64,000 nt of DNA from Larus michahellis. Its lineage: Eukaryota; Chordata; Aves; Charadriiformes; Laridae. The notes under the pieces are model-generated. The model was not told the origin of the DNA. It saw nothing but the letters and a program-made list of their open reading frames with translations, and did no database searches. The DNA is taken from assembly GCF_964199755.1 (NCBI RefSeq), contig NC_133911.1:3809001-3873000 (forward strand), written 5' to 3'. Shown here one piece after another: positions 39,101-49,900 of the stretch; the first letter of the stretch is position 1, and each line of letters opens with the position of its first letter. The position numbers and the translations under genes were made by a program.

Positions 39101-41864
39101 ATATTATAAAACATACTGATGTGAATGTTCCATGAGGAGGGCATTAATTGCTTTGTACTTCCCCAGTACAGCAACCATGTAAGAATTGTGACGTACAGTC
39201 GTGAAAGTGGAAATAAATGGTTGAGGTTTCTAAGAAAATAATATTTTTTTTAAAAAAATTCATAAGTATTGGTACACATGGGTTTTTTTTTTTCTATTGA
39301 GTCAATAGTGATGCATATTTAAAACTGCTACAACACCTGGATTAAAAAAAACCCAACTACTATGACTTTGCTAGTTGTTAGCTTAATAAATATGAAGAGT
39401 TTCCAGTGATACTCGAGTGTGTGACACGCACAGACAGAACAACTCCAGTACAGTCTTTTATGAGGGTTAATTTACCTGAATGTTAATACAAGGGAGACTG
39501 GATACAGCTATAAGAAAGTTTCTGTTGCAGTAAAAAAAAAGCCCAGCTTACCACCTGATATGTCCTTCAGGTCCAGTAAAATTCTTTTTGTTTAGTATAT
39601 TGATGAGTGTATGTTTTTTAGCCTTCTAAAACATTGCGTATGTACCATAATACAGTTAGTTTTTGGCTAACCAAAAATATAAATGGTAACTGTTCTTCTC
39701 TGCTAGAGTCAGGATTGTGGACTGGTGGAACCAGGCGGACTGTACCAATGACATCTCTGACACAAAGGAATTTCTCATTTTTAATGGGCATTAAGCAAAT
39801 ACTTCTCAGTTACTATGTGCTTCTGTTGTAGATCAAGACGGAGATAAGAAACTTACCCTGTCAGAGTTCATTTCATTACCTGTTGGTACCGTAGAGAACC
39901 AGCAAGCTCAAGATATTGATGATGACTGGGTAAAAGACAGAAGGAAGGAATTTGAGGAGGTCATCGATGCTAACCACGATGGTATTGTCACAATGGAAGA
40001 GCTGGAGGTGAGTCTTCCTCAGATGGTTAGTTCTAGCGATTTTAAAACCAACAGTTAGCTTTTAAATACAGGATTGAAACTGCTTTAGAGAATATGAAGA
40101 CCAAAAATATTTGAATTAATAGTACAATGTCTATTGTTACTACAATAGTAAAGTGTCTACTTTACAAAACTTTGGAATATAGTATTGTTCTGTACTGCTT
40201 GTGGATAGTGGTGTTAAGCTTTTTGTTAAAGAGGAGGGGGAGTTTTCCTTGCATAACTGTTATTCATAGGTATGCTTTTGGGGTTTTTTTGACACGTAGA
40301 CACTTGTATGGATATGGAGTGCATGAAAGCAAGTCACAGACTTCATTAGGTGCGCTGGTTAACGGGACAACGAGTCATACTTTCAGTTGCAAAAAGAGTA
40401 ACTGGCAACCTATATATTAAGTTAAAAAAAAACAAAACCAAAATCAAAAATAAAACAAACTAAAAAAACCCAACAACCAACAAACCCTGGGGCCCCAGTA
40501 GCCTAGAAAATAGCAGAGATCTCTTGTCTTTCATGGTGTTTTTCTTTTTTAAAAACGCAAGTGATTAGTGTGGATTCTACTTTGTGGCCTTTCTGGACTT
40601 TGATTTGCAGGAGTAAGGCTTTCTTCTAATAATTCTGCCTGCACAAGTGTACCAAATGACGTGAAATATTTTGCACCCTACAGTTGTGGCAGTTTCGTGG
40701 CCAATGGAAGAGGCTCATGGCTCATTTCTGGCTTTTTTTCCTTTCTGGGTGTAAGAATGTACTTTGTCTAGCAGAATTCAAACTGCAGTGTAGGCGGTGT
40801 GAAAGGAGAGCCTCTAAAATGTTGGCTTTCTCCCTGAGACAGGATGAATGCTGAAATTCCTGCCTTTCTCAGTATGCAAATATGTGGGTATTAACGGTAG
40901 CGGTAGTATGGATAAACAGTTATATTGTGACATAGACAATAGCTTTTTTTACTGAGAATTTTCTTTTAAAAATAGGCGTTTTATTTGTGAGGTCTTTGTG
41001 TACATATCCACACGTAGACGCACACACGTGTCGTGTCTTCTGGGAAGAAATCGAAGATAATCTTGAGTCTTCTACATCGTGATCTAAAGTGCACTGCTTG
41101 AAATCTTTTAATCTATTTCAAATTAGGTGAAGAAGCAAAATGATTTGTTTCTGAGACTTCTGAGACTTCTTCAAATTAGGTGAAGAAGCAAAATGATTTG
41201 TTTCTGAGACTTCTGACCTCCGTAATGTCTGCCTGGTGGTTTAAAATGGAACAAGAAAGTTCTAAATTGAACCTGTTCTAAAAAGATTATTTCCAGAAAC
41301 AAAAATAATGAGGTTATACAGGTTGATATTGTGCCACTTTTTAATTTTGAATTGATATTTCTTCACAAAACCCACTAGATTTGATAGTCAGTTTAGTTTG
41401 CAACCAAAATGTCAAAAATATTTTTATTGTAGATACTGGCATCAGCTGAGAAAATCTGGATTTATGTTGGAACAGCCAAGGAAGCAGTGAATGGAAAAAT
41501 AGCTAGGATACACATGTAAGCCTGTTAAAAAGATGTGCTGACACCTTTTTCCATGACTTTATGTTCACTTTGTGAAGGCTTATATTGGTCTCATAATTGC
41601 TGAAGGTTACACAGAGCTAAGGTTCATAATCCTGATGTGTGGAAATGTGTACTTAGTAGTTAAAAATTATTTTCTTACTTGTTTTAGGAATATATGGATC
41701 CTATGAATGAATACAATGCCCTAAATGAAGCGAAGCAAATGATAGCAGTAGCAGATGAAAATCAAAACCATCACTTGGAGCTGGAGGAGATCCTGAAATA
41801 CAGTGAATACTTCACAGGCAGCAAGCTTATGGACTATGCACGTAACGTCCATGAGGAGTTCTGA
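29860..41864 (+). CDS. SDF4: SDF4 / Cab45 gene, coding span over six exons (356 aa)
   Basis: Encodes 45-kDa calcium-binding protein (stromal cell-derived factor 4), a CREC-family EF-hand protein of the Golgi lumen that helps sort secretory cargo in a calcium-dependent way. Exons 29860-30167, 35296-35432, 35917-36030, 38562-38720, 39832-40007 and 41688-41864 join in phase to 1071 nt. The product has a signal peptide at about residues 1-29, an NNS glycosylation site at 33-35, and EF-hand loops at about 105-116, 144-155, 202-213 (degenerate), 240-251, 285-296 and 321-332. It ends in HEEF. Human Cab45 is 362 residues and collinear. The start is the first of two adjacent ATGs at 29860; a TTG at 29842 extends the frame but is not a credible start. 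The gene runs head-to-head with B3GALT6 and is followed by TNFRSF4, as in mammals. Confidence 0.96.
30168..35295 (+). other. SDF4: SDF4 intron between coding exons 1 and 2 (5.1 kb)
   Basis: AT-rich intron with clear GT and AG ends. I see no CR1 copy, coding exon or RNA gene in it, only T-rich runs (for example near 32170 and 34700). Confidence 0.85.
35296..35432 (+). CDS. SDF4: SDF4 coding exon 2 (EF-hand 1 and start of EF-hand 2)
   Basis: Acceptor CATAG ends at 35295; donor GTAAGA begins at 35433. It completes Lys103 and encodes the loop beginning [12 protein letters not shown], then DPDGD of the second EF-hand, whose glycine codon is split across the intron. Phase matches both neighbouring exons. 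Confidence 0.95.
35917..36030 (+). CDS. SDF4: SDF4 coding exon 3 (rest of EF-hand 2)
   Basis: Acceptor TTACAG ends at 35916; donor GTAAGT begins at 36031. It encodes [16 protein letters not shown] and a charged helix to residue 186, ending with the first base of Thr187. Confidence 0.95.
36031..38561 (+). other. SDF4: SDF4 intron between coding exons 3 and 4 (2.5 kb)
   Basis: AT-rich intron. Nothing identifiable beyond splice signals; a 129-codon open frame at 37641-38030 shows no family resemblance. Confidence 0.85.
38562..38720 (+). CDS. SDF4: SDF4 coding exon 4 (degenerate EF-hand 3)
   Basis: Acceptor TTTCTAG ends at 38561; donor GTATGC begins at 38721. It encodes residues 188-239 with the conserved LKDRWYQAD and [17 protein letters not shown] blocks. 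The third EF loop lacks several calcium ligands, as in mammalian Cab45. Confidence 0.95.
38721..39831 (+). other. SDF4: SDF4 intron between coding exons 4 and 5 (1.1 kb)
   Basis: AT-rich intron with several T and A runs near 39250-39350. No other feature seen. Confidence 0.85.
39832..40007 (+). CDS. SDF4: SDF4 coding exon 5 (EF-hands 4 and 5)
   Basis: Acceptor TTGTAG ends at 39831; donor GTGAGT begins at 40008. It encodes loops [12 protein letters not shown] (residues 240-251) and [12 protein letters not shown] (285-296), both with good calcium ligands. It ends on a whole codon (Glu298), so the next intron is phase 0. Confidence 0.95.
41117..41214 (+). repeat. 53-bp tandem duplication in the last SDF4 intron
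   Basis: A 53-base unit beginning TTCAAATTAGGTGAAG at 41117 recurs at 41170. Over about 45 bases the two copies look identical, so the duplication is recent. Confidence 0.9.
41433..41515 (+). other. SDF4: Candidate stop-creating alternative exon in SDF4
   Basis: Flanked by TTTTTATTGTAG and CAT|GTAAGC. Read in the frame entering from Glu298 it is open for all its whole codons. Being 83 bp it shifts frame, so inclusion would meet a TGA a few codons into the last exon and remove EF-hand 6 and the HEEF tail. No homology is claimed; it may be fortuitous. Confidence 0.2.
41688..41864 (+). CDS. SDF4: SDF4 last coding exon (EF-hand 6 and C-terminus)
   Basis: Acceptor TTTTAG ends at 41687. It encodes residues 299-356, with [18 protein letters not shown], the loop [12 protein letters not shown] (321-332) and the terminal HEEF. 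The stop is TGA 41862-41864. Confidence 0.95.
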   Translation, partial: EYMDPMNEYNALNEAKQMIAVADENQNHHLELEEILKYSEYFTGSKLMDYARNVHEEF

Positions 41865-41907
41865 TCCTGCTCACTTTTCCAGAGCTCTGAAGCACTTTCT
41901 TTCTTTC

Positions 41908-41938
<31 letters not shown>

Positions 41939-43150
41939 AAACAATCCAACCCCCAAACAGACAGAAAGTTACTTTGCTGCTATTTGTGTTATATGCCTAC
42001 AGTGTGTTGTCCTAGATTTAAAATAACTTCTGTCCATACATAAGATCTACAGCTCTGTTGCCTTTGGTATAAGGGGAAAAAAAGAGGTCCATAAATAATG
42101 GGGCAGGTACTGGACTACATCAGTTTGCCCTCATTTGTACAGTTAACCCAGCTGAAATTTCAGCTGCTTTTGGCTAATCATATTTGGTGGAGGCTTCTTA
42201 AATATTTAACTGTTCTTGTTGCCCTCATAGCTGCTGATCCATGGAAATCAAAAATGACACTGAAAGATGTTTGCTTTTGTAAAGGGGATTGTGGTTCAAA
42301 TAAGTGTATTCTGGCCTCGTGAGAATATCCGTACATAGACTGATTGGCTAATCTTCCAGCATCTCAACCTACTTATATATTGTTGAGGATTTAATAGAAG
42401 TTCTCCCTCCATCACTGAACTGTCTTTAGGAGCTGTGAGGAAGAACTTATACATCGACTTTAAAAGGAAAACTGGTTATAGTGGGACAGGTTTTGTGTTT
42501 GTTTGCAGCTGCACTGGGAATGTGAGTGACTTGAGATTGCTTATGTCATAAAAAATCAAATTGCATACTGAAATTAAACAATCGGAAGGTTTCTTTGTGG
42601 ACTTAAAGATGTTGGAGGCAGCAATGTGGTTCACCTTAGGAGTATGGTTACTGCTTAACTAAAATTCATTGTTAAAACTAGTATAATTACTTGCCTCTGT
42701 GCAAATTAATGATGCTGATGAACTCATGAATGATGAAGCTGGGGGAAATACAGGCTTTGCTTTTGTACTGCTTTTGCCGGAGCAATGTACAGTCAGCGCT
42801 TGGGAAGCTTTTTAATCAGTCTGGTTTTGGGTAATCTCTAAAAAAAATCTTGCAACAGAAGGGTCATATCCACTACTGTCTGAAATAGAAAATTTATTTT
42901 TACCCTGGTTCCATCTTTACTGTAAAAACTCCTCTTTCTGAAGGGTTGCCTGAAAATCCAAGTGAGATGTTATATTTGATTAAATTTATTCTCTTAATAT
43001 AATGTAAATATAAGTATTGCTGTCTGTTTCTGTTCTAGTATTCCCTCTCTCCCTTTTTTTTTATTTTTTGTTTTTGTTAAATGGCTTGTATCAGAGTCTT
43101 TTTATATACATATCTTTTTTCATTAAATATTTTTCTCCATGCTTTGGAAA
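41865..43150 (+). other. SDF4: SDF4 3' untranslated region
   Basis: Noncoding AT-rich sequence from the stop codon to a probable poly(A) site. ATTAAA at 43122-43127 is followed within about 30 bases by a GT-rich stretch, a typical downstream element. Earlier ATTAAA copies near 42574 and 42979 may be used as well. It contains a 29-base A run 44 bases after the stop. Confidence 0.65.
41908..41936 (+). repeat. A29 homopolymer in the SDF4 3' UTR
   Basis: 29 consecutive A, followed by GAAAAC. No target-site duplication or element body is attached, so it looks like a simple-repeat expansion rather than a retroposon tail. It is likely length-variable and would prime oligo-dT internally. Confidence 0.9.
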
Positions 43151-46100
43151 TGTTGCTGGTTTTAGGTTTGTCGGTGAGTGGGGGAAAAACTGAAAGTCTT
43201 CAGAGGACAGACAAATTAAAATATGATTTTGAAAGAACTGTAAGTTATCAGTTCAGCTGATAATCTTGTGTTAAAGTGAACTTAGAACGTCTGCCACATT
43301 AGTCAGCCCCCACTCCCCTCTGCCCCCTACCAACGCCCCATGTGTACTTGATTGCAGGGTGGTGAGATTTTAATGTGGCTAGAATCTGGAGATGTTCAGA
43401 ACAAAATCCTGTGTCTAAACATGTGGTGCTTAGCGGAAGTCATAAGTACGGCTGGTTTAGATTGATTGGCAAAAGCTTTAGGTTTTGCTTTGCTGCTGTT
43501 TTAACTAGGGCTTCAAAAATATGCAATGACCTGCGCTTTGAACTGTCACAAAATTATACATGTAAACATACATTTTTGCAATGTGGTTGTTGCCAGTCTG
43601 GTTAAGACAAAAGTTGTAGCAGTATTAGTTGATAATTATATAAATGCCCTGCCTGCATTCTTGTATTATACTCTAGTTGTTTGCACAGCTCAATTATTTA
43701 GATATAATTTGAGTGGGCAAGTTCTATCTTGTCACACCTGACGCTCAGGAAGCAAGGGCTAGTTTGCAGAGGGATTCTTCAGCAGCCGAAATATGATGAT
43801 GAAATATGGGACTTTATCTGTCAATAGAAGCAAAGATTTGCATACACACTCATAGTTTAATATTCTGGTAATGTAAGCATGGAATCCCTTGAAAAATACA
43901 AGGCAACACAGTATTTAACTAGCAACTGCAAAAATGTTTAAGTACGTACTGTTGTTGCAGTATTTGCCTCGTAACTGATAAATCTGAAACTTGAGGAGCA
44001 ACTGGGAAAAATTAATTTTTAATGTATGCATAGAGTTCTGCCCCTTAATGTGTTTTGTTTTTCTCTGCCAGAAATCAGGATCACATGTTAAGTAACAGCT
44101 GTAAGGATAAAGCGGACTGCGTGGTGAAATTTGGAGGTACATGAGATTATTCCTGTTTTGGAATTTTAGAAGTTCGAACTATTCTAATTTGTCCATAGAC
44201 TTATTTATTTTTAAAAATTCTTCAAGTATTTTATATGCACTCAATCTTTCTCAGATTGTTTTAGGCCCTTTCCCGTAGGGGAACTCTTACTTGGCTGTAA
44301 TCCCTAAGGAATCTAGTGACTCTTTCTTTAAAGCCTTTTATTAAGCACTAGTTTCGAATTCCATGTTTGGTAGTTTGGGTTTTTTTGATGTACACAGGCA
44401 ATCTGCCTACTGTTAATAGGACTTGGTCTCTGAGAGCTACTATCTCATGGACATGTTTCATCTTTCCAGAATTCAAAAGCTTGCATGGAATATCTGGGAT
44501 AAGCATCTGTAGTCAAAAATGATACATGTATATTGAATAAAAGCAGAGCAAGGTCTTATTTCTGTCCCGTAGCGTGGCTCAACTCGCCACTCTGGAACTC
44601 CCCTCTCCTACTACGACCAGAGTAGCTGCATCCAGGCTGGTTTTTGGAAGCAGCCCATGATGCCCACAGCAATGCCAAGCAGCATTTGGGAGAGGTTAAT
44701 CTGCATTGGTAAAAATCCAGCCAAGGAGTGTGCTAGTTGTGGAACGCTATGGGATTATCACTGTTCTCTCCCTGTTTTAGTTACTTGCATGATATAGCCA
44801 GGTAAAGAAATCTGGCAATATGAAGCCTGTCAACACTTAAGGATGCCATACATAAAAGTTGAATTCTCTAGATGGTTTATGAAGTTTGTGTGAACTGCTT
44901 TTATTAAAAGAGCATTTAATTTGTATTAAAGTATCCTTAAGAAGAATATCAGTGTTTCATCATCACCGCGCTAGTATTGAGTTTTCAGTTTAAGTGCATA
45001 TAGCAGAATTTTAACCTTACCTTGTTTATGAACATCATAGGAGTCTGTATTTTCAGTTTCTTACTGAATAGTTGACTTACTGAATAGGTTAAGTCTTCTA
45101 CTGTTTGTGAAAGAGAATTGGGGAAAAAAAAGCCTGGTTAAATATTGCTGAGGGAATGACTGAGTTATGAGGCATAAAGCTACTTCAGTGGCATTGAGTG
45201 TGATACTGCAATGGGAAGAGATTTGGCTATTTCCTGCGTGCAGGTACTGAGTGTGAAGGCAGTTGAAATTCAGCTGGGATGGTTTACTTGCTCTGTCAGC
45301 TTTGATCCCTTTTGGAAAGAGTAGCTTTAAGATATAACTTCTTTTCCATAGCGGTTGTTTTCCAAAATGCTTGGAAAATAGAAGTAGAAAAATAGTTACT
45401 GTTTTGCCTCGCTTTTGTCTCCCCTTCCACTCTTAAACAGTCTTACGGAAATTTAAGAAAGAAATGAAAAGCAGCAGTTCTGGATAAAAAAGGGCAGGAT
45501 GTTGCTGTTCAGTCCTCCCAAATACTGCAGGCTAATTGGGATTCCAAATGTACTTCTCTTCCAGTCAAATCTCCTTTGCATTTAGATGTACCTTGACTGT
45601 AGATCTGCTTTGTCTGGGAAGTCTGGCCATGTTTTTTAACTAACTTAAATAAAACATCTTTGATTACTGTAGGATGTCTTGTTTCCTTGTGCCTTTGCAT
45701 AAGAGTTGCTCGAGTCCCTTAGAACGGGAAGACTGAAAATTTACATCCTAGATCAGTAAGATCGAATTAGTAAAAATCAATAGTGAGCCTGGAAAGTTAA
45801 AGCACGCTAATTCCTAGTGTGACCACTTTTTTGCTCTGCTCTACATGCTTGTGTTAGATGGGGGCAGGACTGCTGTGCCAGTGTGCTGTTCGGCCTCCTC
45901 CATTGCCGTCCGGTTGTTGCTGGTGCGCACACCTGGATGGAGAAGCCTTCTGGGGCTTTGAATTCCAGAGTTAATGTGCTTCTGTGGAACAAATTAGCAT
46001 CAGAAGTAGCTGGTACATGAATATTGCTTTCTTTGCTTTCATAGAGCACACCTGTGCTGGAAGCCTTTATTTCCATGGGGGCAACTGGTAGGGGTGACAC

Positions 46101-46640
46101 AAAGTCTCTGTTTTGGAGTCAGGCGCTTACTTTTCTTCAGTGGCAATGCAGGGAGTCTGATATTAAGAGTCGAAATGGAGACTGCAGACCCTTCTCATCC
46201 GTAGCTTTTGCTAGCTCCTGAGGGCAATAATGAGATGACTGATGATTTGTGATTCCACACTTTCCCTGAGAAGCGAAATGTATTAACAACATTGGGTTTT
46301 ATACAGCAATAAAAGTCACGGGTCTGTCGTTACCTTGAGACCAAGGGGAGAGCATCTGTCTGTACTTCTTTTAAGGAGCAAACCTGTGTGGGCTATGTTT
46401 CATTTTACTTACGGCTCTCATCCGTAAAGGTTTTCAGGCATTACCCCTCTATCGCTTTAATACTCCTCTTTACAATAACAAGGATCATCTCTTCTGGTTC
46501 TCCTGGCACTCAAGGCGCCTGTGCGTTAATACAATGTGGAGAGGTATGTACCTGGCTGGAGGCACTCTGTTTTAAGGCTGTGAATAGAAACCTTTTCATA
46601 ATGCTGTTCAGCATGCCATCTTGCTGCCTGTGAATATTTT
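43151..46640. other. Intergenic between SDF4 and TNFRSF4
   Basis: About 3.5 kb of unannotated DNA with no CR1 copy, coding exon or RNA gene that I can recognise. The frames seen are short and lack family motifs. Any untranslated TNFRSF4 exon would lie at its right end. Confidence 0.7.
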
Positions 46641-46817
46641 AGCTGTGAACTGCAGAAAATAGGTTTGCAGGGTGTGGAAAAAAGGATGGGGGCGTGGAGT
46701 ACATGCTGGGAGTTTCCCAGCAACTGACATATGAATTTGTTCTGGTTGCCAGCAGTTTAGAATCACTTCTCTAAGTTTGCCGCTATTAGAATTTTGCTGG
46801 GACAACAGGGCTGCATT
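46641..46817 (+). promoter_or_regulatory. TNFRSF4: Probable TNFRSF4 proximal promoter with a kappa-B-like site
   Basis: GGGAGTTTCCC at 46708-46718 fits the NF-kappa-B consensus GGGRNWYYCC and lies 100 bp upstream of the start codon. A GGGGGCGTGG box, an Sp/KLF-type site, is just upstream at about 46688-46698. There is no clear TATA box. OX40 is activation-induced in T cells in mammals, which fits, but this is motif evidence only. Confidence 0.45.
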
Positions 46818-46959
46818 ATGGTAGCTGTAGGTTTTTACTCGTATTTTTCTACTGTTTCGTTCTTGCTGCTGGCAGTCCCTATTAGCCATTGCTTGGTATT
46901 GAAATGCAAAGAACATCACTATCTTTTCCGTGAAAAATGCTGTAAGGACTGTGCCCCTG
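46818..46959 (+). CDS. TNFRSF4: TNFRSF4 exon 1 (signal peptide, start of CRD1)
   Basis: Encodes residues 1-47 plus one base: a hydrophobic leader (VSFLLLAVPIS), then the first receptor cysteines (Cys30, and CCKDC at 41-45). Donor GTAAGT begins at 46960. Confidence 0.9.
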
Positions 46960-49900
46960 GTAAGTAATTTTCACTGGATGTTGGTTATAGTTGCGCGATG
47001 TAATATCTATCAGTTAATAACCCACAGGTGGTAGAAAACAGCATGTTGGAAAAAAGCGTTTGAGGAGACTTTCCTATCAGTCTGGACTAACAGAGATTAT
47101 TTCTATAACATAGTACATTTAGGAATCCACCTTTTTGAAAGAGCTACATGTTCTTTAGCTTATTTTGTGTGGCTCAGCTTTCTTAATGTGTTGGTCTGGT
47201 GCGTTTTCATTGTGGGAGTACTGGCTGAGAAAAGGTGGTGGCATTTATGTTACTGTCCTTTACGTATCACATAAAGAAGCTCAGAAATCTTGCATAGTAC
47301 TGGAAAACTTTAGGTAATTAATTCTATTTCTAAAGATGGCTTGTTAAGCTTTCTTTCGTAGCAAGGTTTTACTAGTTAAGACTTGGTGTTTTTTTTAAGG
47401 AAAAAAAAGTGTTTCTGAACTCAGTTTAAAGAAAGGCATACTTGTATGCAGGTAAAGATATTCCTTTATCTCTAAAGTTTTTTGTTCCTCCTTGAGCTGA
47501 AAGAACTTTTATCAGGTTTTAGGCATTGTTAGCAAATCTGCTGCTGTTGGGGAGACATTTCTTCATAGTCTCTTCCTGATTGTGTAAATGGTAAAAAATG
47601 TGGAAGTGTACTGCATATATGGTCATCACTAAAAATTTCCTGTATTTTGATAGCACTTAATAAAATGCAGAGAAAATTAGAGTGATTGAGAGACTTGGTG
47701 CTCGTTGTTCACCTACAGAACGGGAAAATGGAGAACCAAAACGAAAGAAGCAGTCTGTGAGAAGAAAGATGTATTTAAGCTCAAGTGTAAAAACCCTAGT
47801 CATTAGAGCTGTCTGTATAGTTCCTGCAGCCTGTGCTGTAATGGAGGGAAGCTGTGAGATAGAAGAAACGTATCTGACTCCTTTCTTTTCCAGAATCCAC
47901 TGGTAACTTGCCGTTTCGGTTTGGGCAAGTTACTTTGCTTACGAACTTTGTTGTCCTAGCGCATCAATGTGAACTTCTGTGGAAGCACTGTGTATTGTAC
48001 AGGTCGGAGGATGTGGGTGCAAGCATTCAGAGCTTGTTTCTAAATGCACTGTGTGGTACAGACATGCTGTTTGGAATAGTAACAAATGCCTGCCTTGCAT
48101 CTTGCGCTGTGTCTCACTGTTTATGAAGTGGAGCTAGTAACATCTTTGATGTTGCTGGGCGCCAGTACAGATGCATATCAAAATACAACCGCATTCTTTC
48201 ATGCCTAATGGGCTTTCAGAATGCCAACAGAAAGGTACTACAAACATATATTCTTGACTGCCTCACTAATGTATTTTCTGCAAACCTGAGCAGTCCATTG
48301 CCATCATTTGTACCTGTTTGGGATTACTTTGGGTTGAATTGCATGATTTATGTCAGAAGGGAAGGCAGGATCTGTGATAGAGCCATTGTATTACACTGGA
48401 GATCAGACCTATTGCTGTGCTTAAAAACCTGCTTTTTTTCCCTAACCGATACTGGCTGCAAACTGTGATGTCTAAACCATATGAAAAGGTGGTCTGGAGA
48501 AGTGATATTTGGAATCCACTGGGAGAATCATTTGGGGCATTGCCTCAACTCTTAGCGAGTCATCAGGCCCCTACTAGCTCATTTTGGCTGCATAATTTAC
48601 AGTGATGCTATGGGCCAATGCTTTTAGGGATTCTGGTGTATCTAAATCTGCTGGATGTTTTCAGTCAGAGTTGTAAGTGGAACTGTTGCTTTCTGGGCAA
48701 TCTTTCATTCTAATGCATGAAAACGAAGAGGACTTTTTTCTGATAACAATCGGTTCCTCCTTCTATGTGGTCTTTCTTTTAGGTGAAAGAATGAGAAGCC
48801 GCTGCACAACAACAACAGACACAGTCTGCGCTCCCTGTCAAGATGAATACTTTAATAGTGAGCACAACCACAGCTTCTGCAAGAGTTGTACGATCTGTGA
48901 CACTAGTAAGTCAGCTGTATAGCGGTCATTTCTTGATACAAATTTGGGAGACAATCAGTCTTCATATCTTTGTGTGCTCCTCAAAGGCTGATGTCCTAAA
49001 GCCTGTCACTTGAGATGACCAAGCCCAAACACTGGGTTGTCACTGCAGTAGCTGATAACTCCTGGTTGGTACTGGTGGTAGAGCCTTCAAAGGGAAGCAG
49101 GCTTGCACTGCCTGAAAACGGGTGTCTTCAGAATTGTTAATGAACTCTGCTCTCCGCGGTTGTTTCTACACACAACAGATAGGCACCGAGTAATTAATAT
49201 TTTGTGCCTTTCTTAACTTATTTCTTGTCTCTCACTTGCCCTGTATTCTGTTGTTGCTAGCAAAGGGGAGCAAGGAAGTGAAGAAGTGTGAGAAGACCTC
49301 TGACAGAATTTGCATGTGTGATGCAGGTTACATGCCAGATGACAGCCATCCACTGCGAAGCGGTAAGTTAGTGATGTATCAGACTCTCCAAACTCTTGCC
49401 TCCGCTTCAGGTGAGATGCTTGTTATTTCTAGTGTAAAAGCTGCTTGTCTTTTGGCTCACTGATGTCTCCACACAAGTGTTAATAGCCGGGTAGTTGTGC
49501 AAACGGTTGCTTTGATTCCTGAGCTGTCAGAAATCTTAATGCTCTCCTTGTTAATATCCATAGCCAGTAGAGAAAAGGGAAACCTTGCCAGTTGCAGGCT
49601 AAAATGAGCCTCTGAGTATGTTGTATTACTTCTGACCCAATGAGTATGGTTTATAGAGGCTATGTGAGTTTTGTTTGGTCTGTTCCATAAGCTAGACTAC
49701 TGGAATAAGCTATTAGCATAACTAACGTGTGGTTGTCATACAGTTATGTTGCTAACTGAACTCAGATTCTCTCTCTTTCTTTTTTTCCAGCATGCTTACC
49801 ATGTCCTGAAGGGTCTTATTCCACAGGGAGAAATGAAAACTGCAAACCTTGGACCAAGTATGTATCACTGATCTAAACATGCCCAGAGCAATATTTTTGG

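Larger units (their letters stand above)
40008..41687 (+). other. SDF4: SDF4 last intron (1.7 kb) with a tandem duplication and a possible alternative exon
   Basis: Phase-0 intron. It holds a 53-bp tandem duplication at 41117-41214 and an 83-bp stretch at 41433-41515 flanked by plausible AG and GT splice sites (see separate entries). Confidence 0.85.
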
